Position numbers and translations under genes: made by a program. A stretch of 64,000 nt of DNA from Fusobacterium sp. IOR10. GTDB lineage: Bacteria; Fusobacteriota; Fusobacteriia; Fusobacteriales; Fusobacteriaceae. Below, piece after piece: positions 7,457 to 15,346 of the stretch (the stretch's first letter is position 1; every line of letters starts with the position of its first letter). The DNA lies in NCBI RefSeq assembly GCF_010367435.1, contig NZ_WJWY01000009.1, positions 19,546 through 83,545 of the forward strand, in the 5' to 3' direction. The notes beneath the pieces were generated by a model. It was not told the origin of the DNA. It searched no databases and saw only the letters and a program-made list of their open reading frames with translations.

Positions 7457-8539
7457 ATGAGAAAGAATACATTTACATCAAATTATACCATAGGAGATTC
7501 AGCTTATGATGAAATAGGAAATATCTGTAATATTTACGGGAAAAAAGCAGTAATGATTGGTGGTAAAACAGCTTTATCAAAGGCAAGTGAAGAAATAAAA
7601 GCAGCAGCAAAAGAAAGTGGAATAAGTATTATAGATACTTTATGGTACGGTGGGCAAGCTTCCTTTGAAAATGCAGAAATGTTAGCAGCTAATGAAGCAG
7701 TACAAGGGGCAGATATGATATTTTCAGTTGGAGGCGGGAAAGCTTTAGATACTTGTAAAATCTTAACAGGGAAAATAGAGAAACCTATTTTTACATTTCC
7801 AACTATTGCAGGAACATGTGCAGCAATGACATCTGTTTGTGCAGTATACTATCCAGATGGTGTATTTAGAGATGTTTATTTTAGACATGCACCTGCAGAA
7901 CATTCATTTATAAATACAAAAATTATAGCAGAGGCTCCAACTAAATATATTTGGGCTGGAATAGGTGATACTGTAGCAAAGGCTTATGAACCTGAATTTT
8001 CTTCTAGAGGGGAAAAATTAGATTTTTCAAATACTATGGGAGTAACTTTATCTAGTTTATGTAAAGAACCAATATTTAATAATGGGACAAAGGCTATTGA
8101 AGATTGTAAAGAAAAAAAATCATCTGAGGAAGTGAAGGAAGTTGTTTTATCAATAATAGCAGCTACAGGAACAGTTTCCAATGCTTTGGAAATGAAATAT
8201 AACAGTGGTGCAGCTCACGCTATATGTTATGGATTTACAATTTTTCCAGAAGTTGAAGAAAATCATTTGCATGGAGAATTAGTTTCATACGGTGTACTTG
8301 TTCAAACTATGATGGACAACAATATTGAAGAATTAGAAAAATTAATAAAATTTTATAAAAGTGTAAATCTACCAATTTCTTATAAGGAGTTTGGAGTAAA
8401 AGAAGAGGAACTTGAAAAAGTTATAGAAAAAGCTTGTTCCACTGCAGATATAGAACAAGCATGTATGAAGATAGACAAGGAAACTTTTAGAAATGCAATT
8501 AATAAATTAGAAGATTTTATTAACAAAAAATTAGTCTAA
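7457..8539 (+). CDS. Iron-containing alcohol dehydrogenase-family protein (glycerol dehydrogenase/HcxA-like)
   Basis: The 360-aa protein belongs to the metal-dependent dehydroquinate synthase/glycerol dehydrogenase superfamily. The nucleotide loop is SVGGGKALDTCK (about residues 91-102). Metal ligands are visible as Asp in GIGDTVAK, His in GAAHAICYGF and His in NHLHGELVSYG. It resembles the YbdH/HcxA branch, which reduces 2-oxoacids, more than classical glycerol dehydrogenase. Pairing with the YkvI-like carrier fits uptake and reduction of a small oxo-compound. It converges on the minus-strand yaiI-like gene with only 2 bp between stop codons, and no hairpin is obvious there. Confidence 0.75.
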   Translation: MRKNTFTSNYTIGDSAYDEIGNICNIYGKKAVMIGGKTALSKASEEIKAAAKESGISIIDTLWYGGQASFENAEMLAANEAVQGADMIFSVGGGKALDTCKILTGKIEKPIFTFPTIAGTCAAMTSVCAVYYPDGVFRDVYFRHAPAEHSFINTKIIAEAPTKYIWAGIGDTVAKAYEPEFSSRGEKLDFSNTMGVTLSSLCKEPIFNNGTKAIEDCKEKKSSEEVKEVVLSIIAATGTVSNALEMKYNSGAAHAICYGFTIFPEVEENHLHGELVSYGVLVQTMMDNNIEELEKLIKFYKSVNLPISYKEFGVKEEELEKVIEKACSTADIEQACMKIDKETFRNAINKLEDFINKKLV

Positions 8540-8541
8540 AA

Positions 8542-8979
8542 TTATTTATAATTTTCAATTAGAGAAGTTAAAGATGTTTTGTAACTTAAATCATTTTTAG
8601 CTTCTCTTTTTTTAGGACCTTTAGTACGTTTTCCCTTGTCTCTCATTTTTTTTGACATCTGTCTTGAAAAAAGTAGGGAATCAATATTAAATTTATTGTA
8701 AATAAGTCCATTTTGATTTATACAGTGAGCTTTTTTACCTAATATCATAGAAGCTAATCCAAAATCTTGGGTAACAACAATATCATTTTCTTCAGTATCT
8801 CTAAGAAGCACAAAATCAACAGCATCATTTCCAGGGTTAACATAAATAGTTTTAGCATTTTTCTTTTCTAAAATATGGTTTTTGTCACAGTATAAAATTA
8901 TTTCTATTTTGTATTGTAAAGCTATCTTTATTGTTAGATCAACAACAGGACAAGCATCAGCGTCTATTAAAATTCTCAT
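8542..8979 (-). CDS. YaiI/YqxD-family protein (UPF0178, NYN-like nuclease fold)
   Basis: This 145-aa cytoplasmic protein has the family's opening motif RILIDADACPV, the second acidic motif VTQDFGLAS and the basic C-terminal stretch RQMSKKMRDKGKRTKGPKKR. The family is widespread and predicted to be PIN/NYN-like, with no proven activity. It is monocistronic, and its promoter would lie in the divergent region 8980-9100 shared with the HD-domain gene. Confidence 0.9.
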   Translation of the reverse strand: MRILIDADACPVVDLTIKIALQYKIEIILYCDKNHILEKKNAKTIYVNPGNDAVDFVLLRDTEENDIVVTQDFGLASMILGKKAHCINQNGLIYNKFNIDSLLFSRQMSKKMRDKGKRTKGPKKREAKNDLSYKTSLTSLIENYK

Positions 8980-9100
8980 TATTATCTTCCTTTATATAGT
9001 ATTTGTGAATAATATTATAACATTTTTAGAAGAATAAAAAATATTATTTTTCATATATAAATGCTATAATTAATTTAATAATTTTGAAAGAGGTATGTAA

Positions 9101-9660
9101 ATGAGAAAAGGAACATGTATAAATACTTATAGTGGAGTAGAATTTTATCCACTTAATCCAAGGGAAGATGAAATAAAAATAGAAGATATAGCCCATGCCC
9201 TATCTTTAGTTTGTAGAGGTAATGGTCATGTTAAATATTTTTTTAGTGTTGCTCAACATTCTATAAATTGTTATTTAGAAGCAAAATCTAGAAGTTATTC
9301 TAGAGAAATTCAACTAGGGTGTTTACTTCATGATGCTTCAGAAGCTTATTTATCAGATATAACAAGACCTGTAAAAAAAGAGTTATCAGAATATCTAGCC
9401 ATTGAAAAAAAACTTCAAGGGGAAATTTATAAAAAATATAATATTAATATAGAAAAAAAGAAGTTTTTAGTAAAATAAAACTAATAGATGACGAAATTTT
9501 AAAATTTGAAATGTTAAATTTATTAAATATAGATTTAGGGCAAGCTGATCTAAAGGGAAATATAAGCTTAGAATATAAAGATATTTTTAAAGTAAAAGAA
9601 GAATTTTTATATTATTTTAATCTTTTCAATGATTTAAGTAAAAATGGAAAAAATGACTAA
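9101..9660 (+). pseudogene. HD-domain phosphohydrolase interrupted by a -1 frameshift in an A7 run
   Basis: The first 125 codons encode an HD-superfamily protein, with metal ligands His in VAQHS, HD in LLHDASEAY and Asp in YLSDITRPVK. It resembles YfbR-like nucleotide hydrolases of about 185 aa. The frame stops at 9476-9478 shortly after an A7 run (9453-9459). A -1 shift there continues the family's C-terminus (LIDDEILKFEMLNLLN...) to TAA at 9658. The site reads A AAA AAG in frame, the classical -1 slippery heptamer also used by dnaX. Slippage, a recent mutation or a homopolymer miscall are all possible. TATAAT at 9065-9070 is a likely -10. Confidence 0.75.
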
Positions 9661-9718
9661 AATATGGTAAAATAGTAGTATAAATATTTGAAAATAAAGA
9701 TACTTCTAAGGAGAGTTT

Positions 9719-9889
9719 ATGAAAAATGATGTCCTAGAAAAGAGATTACAAAATATTATAAAAAGTTTTGAAATTGAAGATTTTAAAATGTCACAGGAGC
9801 ATATATCTCTTTTAAAAAATGTAGCTTCTGGTAAGCTTAACTCAAGTTTATTAATAATTCAAAGGAAGAAAAGACTTTTGAAAGGATAG
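9719..9889 (+). CDS. Class I Fic antitoxin, VbhA-like (56 aa)
   Basis: A short ORF begins with ATG at 9719 after AAGGAGAG and ends with TAG at 9887, 6 bp before the Fic toxin. It is largely helical (KRLQNIIKSFEIEDFKMSQ). It contains S-F-E-I-E-D, close to the [S/T]xxxE[G/N] inhibitory motif whose Glu blocks the ATP gamma-phosphate site of Fic enzymes. The following segment (SQEHISLLKNVASGKLNSS) matches the VbhA antitoxin pattern. Size and position fit class I Fic modules. The Asp in place of Gly/Asn is the only departure. Confidence 0.75.
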   Translation: MKNDVLEKRLQNIIKSFEIEDFKMSQEHISLLKNVASGKLNSSLLIIQRKKRLLKG

Positions 9890-9895
9890 GGTAAT

Positions 9896-10510
9896 ATGGA
9901 TATTAGTGATGTAAAGGATTATACAATAGCTGATGATAAATACACATATCCTAAGTCAACTGTACTTAGAAATAAATTTAATATTAGAAATCATGAACTT
10001 CTTGCAGAACAGGAAGTTTTTTTCACATCCTTAAGGCTAATAGAATTAACTTTAAAACCTCTAAAGGGAAAGTTAGATTTCAACTACTTAAAAAAAATTC
10101 ACAAATATATATTTCAAGATTGTTATGATTTTGCTGGAGAAATAAGAAAGGTAGATATTCAAAAGGGATCTAGTAAATTTTGTATAACAAGATATATTCA
10201 AATTCAAGGGGAAGAAATATTTGAAAGGTTAAAAAAAGAAAATTATTTAAAAGGCTATAAATATGATGAATTTTGTGAAAAATTAGCATATTTCATGGGG
10301 GATTTAATATCTTTACATCCATTTAGAGAAGGGAATGGAAGAGCAAATAGAGAATTTTTTAGAATTTTATGTACAAGGGCAGGCTATGATTTAGATTATT
10401 CTGATTTTGAAAAGAAAGAGATATTAAAAGCAGATATAGGATGTTTTAATCTAGACATTGAACCAATGTTAAAATTAATGAAAAGTGGATTAGTAAAACA
10501 AATAAAATAG
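9896..10510 (+). CDS. Fic-domain AMP-transferase toxin
   Basis: The 204-aa protein carries the complete Fic core HPFREGNGRANR at residues 141-152. The catalytic His is H141, and the anion-binding loop residues and Arg are intact. The flap segment (IQKGSSKFC) and the family helix YDFAGEIRKVDI precede it. Fic enzymes transfer AMP from ATP to target Ser/Thr/Tyr residues, DNA gyrase being one bacterial target in VbhT-type systems. The inhibitory motif is not in this protein but in the 56-aa partner just upstream, making a class I toxin-antitoxin pair. Start ATG follows GGATAGGG. Confidence 0.92.
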   Translation: MDISDVKDYTIADDKYTYPKSTVLRNKFNIRNHELLAEQEVFFTSLRLIELTLKPLKGKLDFNYLKKIHKYIFQDCYDFAGEIRKVDIQKGSSKFCITRYIQIQGEEIFERLKKENYLKGYKYDEFCEKLAYFMGDLISLHPFREGNGRANREFFRILCTRAGYDLDYSDFEKKEILKADIGCFNLDIEPMLKLMKSGLVKQIK

Positions 10511-10528
10511 TATAAAGGAGAGATTATT

Positions 10529-10720
10529 ATGGATGGAATGTCATATTTTGTGTTGGGAATTACAATTGCAATTATATTTTTTATCATTAATATGTTGTTC
10601 ACAAGATGGTTTTTAGGAATAAGTAAAATTATTAATAAACTTGAAAAATCATTGGATGAGGAAAAAGAAATAAATAGAAATTTGAAGAAAATTATAGAAA
10701 AAATGGAAGAAAACAAATAA
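10529..10720 (+). CDS. Small single-span membrane protein with coiled coil
   Basis: The 63-aa protein starts at ATG after AAAGGAGA. It has one transmembrane helix (about residues 6-28, VLGITIAIIFFIINMLF) and a highly charged C-terminal helix that looks like a coiled coil (INKLEKSLDEEKEINRNLKKIIEKM). No family is recognised. It is co-directional with Fic, 18 bp downstream, and ends before a terminator at 10733. Confidence 0.6.
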   Translation: MDGMSYFVLGITIAIIFFIINMLFTRWFLGISKIINKLEKSLDEEKEINRNLKKIIEKMEENK

Positions 10721-10732
10721 TATCTAGAAAGT

Positions 10733-10770
10733 AGGTGTTGATGTAAAATATCAGCACCTTAATTTATTTT
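10733..10770 (+). terminator. Rho-independent terminator after the Fic unit
   Basis: AGGTGTTGAT (10733-10742) pairs with ATCAGCACCT (10750-10759, one G-U pair) around a 7-nt loop. It is followed by TAATTTATTTT. Confidence 0.7.
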
Positions 10771-10793
10771 ATCAAAGAATGAAAGGAACAAAT

Positions 10794-12773
10794 ATGAGAA
10801 AACTTTTAATTTTTTTCTATATGCTTATAAATATTATGAATATTTATGGGAAAGATACTTATATAGTTGGATTTGATCCCTATGCTCCCCCATTTCAGTA
10901 TGTTGAAAATGGTGTAGTAAAAGGGTTTAATGTGGAACTTTTAAATAAAATTGGGAAATCTAATAATTTAAAATTTAAGTATGTACCTATAAATAATGGA
11001 GAAGGTATAGAAAAATTAAAGAATAAAGAAGTGGATATTTTAATGGGGATAAGGTTTCATAAGGCAGATGAAAGAATGATAAATTTCTCAGAAAGTTTAA
11101 TTCAAACAAAGGCCTGTATTGTAGCTCCAAAGAACAAAGTTGAAAGTATAAAAAGAAACTTATCTTACAAGCATTTTTTAGTTGCTGTTGAAAAAGATTC
11201 AATTGAATACAACTATTTAAATAGTATTAAAAGAATAAATTTCAATACTTCCTTTGATCAAGAGACAGTTTATGATACTTTAATATCACAAAGAGCAGAT
11301 TTTTTAGTGGGAATCAAAGAGGTTATGGACTATTTACTATCTGTTGATAAACTGTCAGAAGATTATGTTTTTTTAGATAATTATGAAATTCCAGTTGGTT
11401 ATTATTTAGGAACTTTATACGGAAATGGAGTTCTTATGGACTCAATAGATAAAGAATTAAAGGAATTAAAATTTAATGGGACTTATAAAAAATTATATGA
11501 TAAATGGTTTGCTAATACAGATTTAGAAAAGCAGATAAAATTAGCTAGAAATTTTAAAATATTAACTATTGCAGCAGTTGTATTACTTGGAATATTATTG
11601 TTATCATTTATCTGGAATTTACAATTAAAGAAAAACGTATCTGTGAAAACTTTGGAACTAAAGGAATCTAATATTAGATTGGAAGATAAAATAGTTGAAA
11701 TAAAAAATAATAATAAATTAAATTCCCTTATGTGTGAAAGCAGCCCAAGAAGCATTGTAATTTTTAATAGGGAAGGGAAAGTTAAATTTATGAATAAAAA
11801 TGCAATGTCCCTTGTAAAGATAAAGGATGGTTTTTTAGGGAAGAATGGATTGAGATTACCAATTATTAAAGATATGATAGGAAATGGATTGTTTGAACAA
11901 ACAATATATGAAAATAAAGCTCATATAACCCATGAAATACAAGTAAATAAGGATGAAAAAATAAAATATTATAGATATACTATGTATCCGTTACTTGATT
12001 ATTTAAAGAAAAATAGAGGAGCTTTTTTAACAATAGAAGATGTTACAGAGGAAAAATTTTTAAAGGAAAGATCCATTGAAAGGGAGAAAAACGCAGCAAT
12101 AAGTAATATGATTGCAGGAATAGCTCATGAAATTAGAAATCCATTAACTTCAATAAAAACCTATATAGAATTGTTACCTTTAAAAAAAGATAATGCAAAA
12201 TTTCAAAATAGGCTAGTAACAATAGTGCCAGCAGAGGTTGAAAGGGTTAGTAAATTAATAGAATCTTTAATAGATTATTCTAAACCAAAGGGAAATCATA
12301 AGGCAAAAACAGAAGTGCATATTTTAATAGATTCTTCAATTGGATTGTTAGAACCAATGGTTAAGAAAAAAGGCATTGAATTACTTGAATTTATAGATAA
12401 AAGTATAATTTTAAATATTGATTCTTCTCAAATTAGGCAAGTATTAATAAATATATTATTAAATTCAATTCAAGCTATTGAAGAAAAAATGGAAAAATTT
12501 AAATTAGATGAAAAATTTTATATTAAAGTAAGTCTTTATAAATCAGATTCCAAGATAACCTTAGAGATTGAAGACAATGGAATAGGAATGACAGAGGAAG
12601 AAATTGAAAATATTTTTGAAATTTTCTATACTACTAAAATTAAGGGAACTGGTTTAGGATTACCAACTTCTAGACAACTAGTTGAAGTAAATGGTGGGAA
12701 ATTATTAGTTGAAAGTAAGAAAAATCAATATACAAAAATAAAAATGATATTTGGTGGTGAGGTTCATGAATAA
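10794..12773 (+). CDS. Sensor histidine kinase with periplasmic SBP-3 domain
   Basis: An N-terminal signal is followed by a bacterial extracellular solute-binding family 3 domain (about residues 20-245), a transmembrane helix (about 255-275), a PAS-like segment, then HisKA and HATPase. The phospho-acceptor is H445 in IAHEIRNPLTS. The N box (NILLNSIQAI), G1 (DNGIGM) and G2 (GTGLGLPTS) boxes are complete. The start is set at ATG 10794, after AAAGGAA. An ATG at 10779 is in frame but has no ribosome site. The gene overlaps the response regulator by 8 nt. The sensor domain probably binds an amino acid or similar solute carried by the TAXI/AspT genes downstream. It is an AtoS/ZraS-like NtrB-type kinase. 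Confidence 0.9.
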   Translation: MRKLLIFFYMLINIMNIYGKDTYIVGFDPYAPPFQYVENGVVKGFNVELLNKIGKSNNLKFKYVPINNGEGIEKLKNKEVDILMGIRFHKADERMINFSESLIQTKACIVAPKNKVESIKRNLSYKHFLVAVEKDSIEYNYLNSIKRINFNTSFDQETVYDTLISQRADFLVGIKEVMDYLLSVDKLSEDYVFLDNYEIPVGYYLGTLYGNGVLMDSIDKELKELKFNGTYKKLYDKWFANTDLEKQIKLARNFKILTIAAVVLLGILLLSFIWNLQLKKNVSVKTLELKESNIRLEDKIVEIKNNNKLNSLMCESSPRSIVIFNREGKVKFMNKNAMSLVKIKDGFLGKNGLRLPIIKDMIGNGLFEQTIYENKAHITHEIQVNKDEKIKYYRYTMYPLLDYLKKNRGAFLTIEDVTEEKFLKERSIEREKNAAISNMIAGIAHEIRNPLTSIKTYIELLPLKKDNAKFQNRLVTIVPAEVERVSKLIESLIDYSKPKGNHKAKTEVHILIDSSIGLLEPMVKKKGIELLEFIDKSIILNIDSSQIRQVLINILLNSIQAIEEKMEKFKLDEKFYIKVSLYKSDSKITLEIEDNGIGMTEEEIENIFEIFYTTKIKGTGLGLPTSRQLVEVNGGKLLVESKKNQYTKIKMIFGGEVHE

Positions 12774-14121
12774 AAAAGTTATGATTATAGACGATGAAAT
12801 TTCAATTTGTGATTCATTGGAATTTGCACTAGAGGATAAATATGAAGTTATGTTTACTACAAATCCATATGAGGGATTAGAAAAAATAAAGGAAAATAAT
12901 ATAGATGTTGTGCTGTTAGATTTAAAAATAGGTTCTGTTAATGGAGTTGATATTTTAGAGAAAATAAAAGAATATGATAAAAGTATTTCTGTAATAATGA
13001 TGACAGCCTATGGATCAATAGTGTCCTCTGTGGATGCAATAAAAAAAGGAGCATTTACATATTTAACAAAACCTTTAAATTTAGAAGAACTATATGTGAG
13101 TATTGAGCAAACTTTAGAAATAAGAGATTTAAGTAAAAAAGTTGAATATTTAAGTAAGGAACTTGAAAATAAAAATAATTATCAAGGGATTATAGGAAAA
13201 AGTGAAAGCATGAAGAATGTTTTTTCTCTAGTTGAAAAATTAAAGGATGTTGATTTAGGTGTTATGATAACTGGGGAAAGTGGAACAGGGAAGGAATTAA
13301 TAGCCAAAGCAATACATTATTCAGGAAAAAGAAAAGATAATAATTTTGTGGAAATAAATTGTGCTGCTATTCCTGAAAGCTTGTTAGAAGAGGAATTTTT
13401 TGGACATAAAAAAGGGACATTTACAAATGCAATTGCAGATAAAGTAGGGAAATTTGAATTTGCAGATAAGGGAACAATATTTTTAGATGAAATTGGAGAT
13501 ATGACTTTGAAATTACAAGGGAAACTTCTTAGAGTTTTACAGGAAAAAAAGTTTAATCCCATTGGTTCCAATGAAACTATTGAAACAAATGTAAGAGTAA
13601 TAGCAGCAACAAATAAGAATTTAAAACAATTAATACAAGAGGGAAAGTTTAGAGAGGATTTATATTTTAGATTAAATGTTGTGGAAATTGATCTACCTCC
13701 TCTAAGGGAAAAAAGAACAGATCTACCCTTGTTATTTGATTATTTTATAAATAAATGTAATGGAGAAATGAATAGAGAGATAAAGGGAATATCCAAGGAA
13801 GCTGAGAAAATTTTATTAAGTTATGATTATCCAGGAAATGTTAGGGAATTATTAAATATAATGGAACACAGCATATTATTTTCTCAAGGAGACATAATAG
13901 ATGTAGATTCATTACCAAAGAGATTAAAATGTAATGAATTAGTTGAAGATGAATTAAATAAAGAAATTAAAAGTTTATCAAACTTAACTCTAAAGGATAT
14001 AGAAAAAATTATAATAAAAAAAAGATTAGAGGAAAATAATGGAAAGAAAAAAATAACAGCAGAAAGTTTAGGAATAAGTGATAAAGGTCTTAGAAATAAA
14101 ATTGCAGAGTATGATTTATAA
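12766..14121 (+). CDS. NtrC-family response regulator with altered GAFTGA loop
   Basis: A receiver domain (phospho-site D52 in VVLLDLK) is followed by an AAA+ sigma-54 activator domain (Walker A GESGTGKE, Walker B GTIFLDEIGDM, R-finger region LYFRLNV) and a C-terminal Fis-type HTH (ITAESLGISDKGLRNKI). The sigma-54 contact loop reads GTFTNA (residues 217-222) instead of GAFTGA; Phe and Thr are kept. Start ATG 12766 overlaps the kinase stop, so the pair is translationally coupled. A perfect -24/-12 promoter at 14256 just downstream argues that it activates the TAXI/AspT operon through RpoN. The in-frame start at 12751 lies inside the kinase gene without a better ribosome site. Confidence 0.93.
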   Translation: MNKKVMIIDDEISICDSLEFALEDKYEVMFTTNPYEGLEKIKENNIDVVLLDLKIGSVNGVDILEKIKEYDKSISVIMMTAYGSIVSSVDAIKKGAFTYLTKPLNLEELYVSIEQTLEIRDLSKKVEYLSKELENKNNYQGIIGKSESMKNVFSLVEKLKDVDLGVMITGESGTGKELIAKAIHYSGKRKDNNFVEINCAAIPESLLEEEFFGHKKGTFTNAIADKVGKFEFADKGTIFLDEIGDMTLKLQGKLLRVLQEKKFNPIGSNETIETNVRVIAATNKNLKQLIQEGKFREDLYFRLNVVEIDLPPLREKRTDLPLLFDYFINKCNGEMNREIKGISKEAEKILLSYDYPGNVRELLNIMEHSILFSQGDIIDVDSLPKRLKCNELVEDELNKEIKSLSNLTLKDIEKIIIKKRLEENNGKKKITAESLGISDKGLRNKIAEYDL

Positions 14122-14135
14122 ATATGAAAGAAAAT

Positions 14136-14180
14136 CGGTAATTTTTACAAAAAAATATTTGTAATTTTTACCGTTTTTTA
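14136..14180 (+). terminator. AT-rich hairpin with T-run containing two GTAATTTTTAC dyads (terminator and/or activator sites)
   Basis: CGGTAA, three mismatched T, then TTACAAA (14136-14151) pairs with TTTGTAA, TTT and TTACCG (14158-14173). TTTTTTATT follows, so this can terminate the regulator transcript. It also holds two identical 11-bp palindromes GTAATTTTTAC at 14138-14148 and 14161-14171, 23 bp apart and about 90-120 bp upstream of the -24 element. That is where NtrC-type enhancer sites usually lie. Confidence 0.6.
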
Positions 14181-14255
14181 TTCCAAGCTTTTATTTTATA
14201 ATTTGTATGTGAGTGGAAAGTACCATGAGTACAAGAATTAATTTTTTTTTATAAT

Positions 14256-14271
14256 TGGCATGTAAATTGCT
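14256..14271 (+). promoter_or_regulatory. Sigma-54 (-24/-12) promoter of the TAXI/AspT operon
   Basis: TGGCATG-TAAA-TTGCT matches the RpoN consensus TGGCACG-N4-TTGC[A/T] at all but one position, with the required 10 bp between GG and GC. The transcript would start near 14282, about 20 nt before the ATG at 14302 and just ahead of the AGGGGG ribosome site. Confidence 0.75.
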
Positions 14272-14301
14272 AATTAAATATATGGACAACAGGGGGACAT
14301 A

Positions 14302-15261
14302 ATGAAGGAAAAAAGTTCTATAGGTAGGTTAATCATAGTTACTATTAGTCTTATTTTTATTATAGGTTGTGGAAGAGAAAGTGAAAATTTACAAGGTAAG
14401 GATAGGGAAGTGAGTAATTTTCTTACAATTGCAACAGGGCCAACAAGTGGGTTGTATTATCCAATTGGATCATCCTTTGCAAAGGTTTTAAAAAAATTAG
14501 GGTACAGAACTTCTGTGCAATCAACAGGTGGTTCAGTTGAAAATATAAACTTAATACTTAATAAATCAGCTGATTTAGCCATAGCCATGTCAGATTCAGT
14601 GGATCAGTCTAAAAATTCAAATGAATTAAGAGCTTTAACAGGTCTATACCCAAACTATGTTCAACTAGTTACAATAAAGAAAAACAAAATAAATAAATTT
14701 GAAGATTTAAAGGGTAAGAGAGTAGGGATAGGAGCATTTAACTCAGGTGTTGAACTAAATGCTAGAATGATGTATGAAGCTCATGGGATGAGTTATAAAG
14801 ATAGTGTAGTGCAGTATCTAAATTATGGTGATGCTGTGGAAAAAATGAGAGATGGTTTGGTAGACGCTATATTTGTAACAAGTGGTATCCCAAATGAAAC
14901 TATAATGGAGTTAAAAAAAGATGCAGATATGGTTTTAGTCCCAATTACAGGAAAAGGGATGAAGAATCTAATGGAAAAATATCCCTTCTTTGTTGAAGAT
15001 ATTATTCCAGCTGAAATTTATGGAACAGATAAAGATATAAAAACAGCATCAGTTAGAAATATTATGTTAGTTAGAAAAGATTTACCAGAGGATGTTGTAT
15101 ATAAAATTACAAAGGGGATATTTGAAAATATTAAAAGTATTAAATCTTCCCACATAGCATCTCAACAAAATATTTCTTTGGAAAATTCACAAAAGGGTGT
15201 GAAAATAAAATTTCACCCAGGAGCAATAAAATACTATAAAGAACAAGGACTGATGAAGTAA
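14302..15261 (+). CDS. TAXI-family substrate-binding lipoprotein
   Basis: The 319-aa protein has a lipoprotein signal (lipobox FIIGC, Cys about residue 23) and a TAXI-type TRAP solute-receptor domain. The family pattern LTIATGPTSGLYYPIGSSFA lies near residues 42-61, followed by TGGSVENINLI and FEDLKGKRVGIGAFNSG. Such receptors normally feed a TRAP DctQ-DctM or fused permease. None is present here, and the next gene is an AspT-like carrier 85 bp downstream. The receptor may work with that carrier, with a permease elsewhere, or with the SBP-containing kinase. The predicted sigma-54 promoter lies directly upstream. Confidence 0.9.
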   Translation: MKEKSSIGRLIIVTISLIFIIGCGRESENLQGKDREVSNFLTIATGPTSGLYYPIGSSFAKVLKKLGYRTSVQSTGGSVENINLILNKSADLAIAMSDSVDQSKNSNELRALTGLYPNYVQLVTIKKNKINKFEDLKGKRVGIGAFNSGVELNARMMYEAHGMSYKDSVVQYLNYGDAVEKMRDGLVDAIFVTSGIPNETIMELKKDADMVLVPITGKGMKNLMEKYPFFVEDIIPAEIYGTDKDIKTASVRNIMLVRKDLPEDVVYKITKGIFENIKSIKSSHIASQQNISLENSQKGVKIKFHPGAIKYYKEQGLMK

Positions 15262-15346
15262 TATAAAAGTCACTCCTTGGATATTAAAGTAAATAATATG
15301 TACTTATATAAAGTATTATTTTAAATAAAATTTGAGGAGGCAAATT

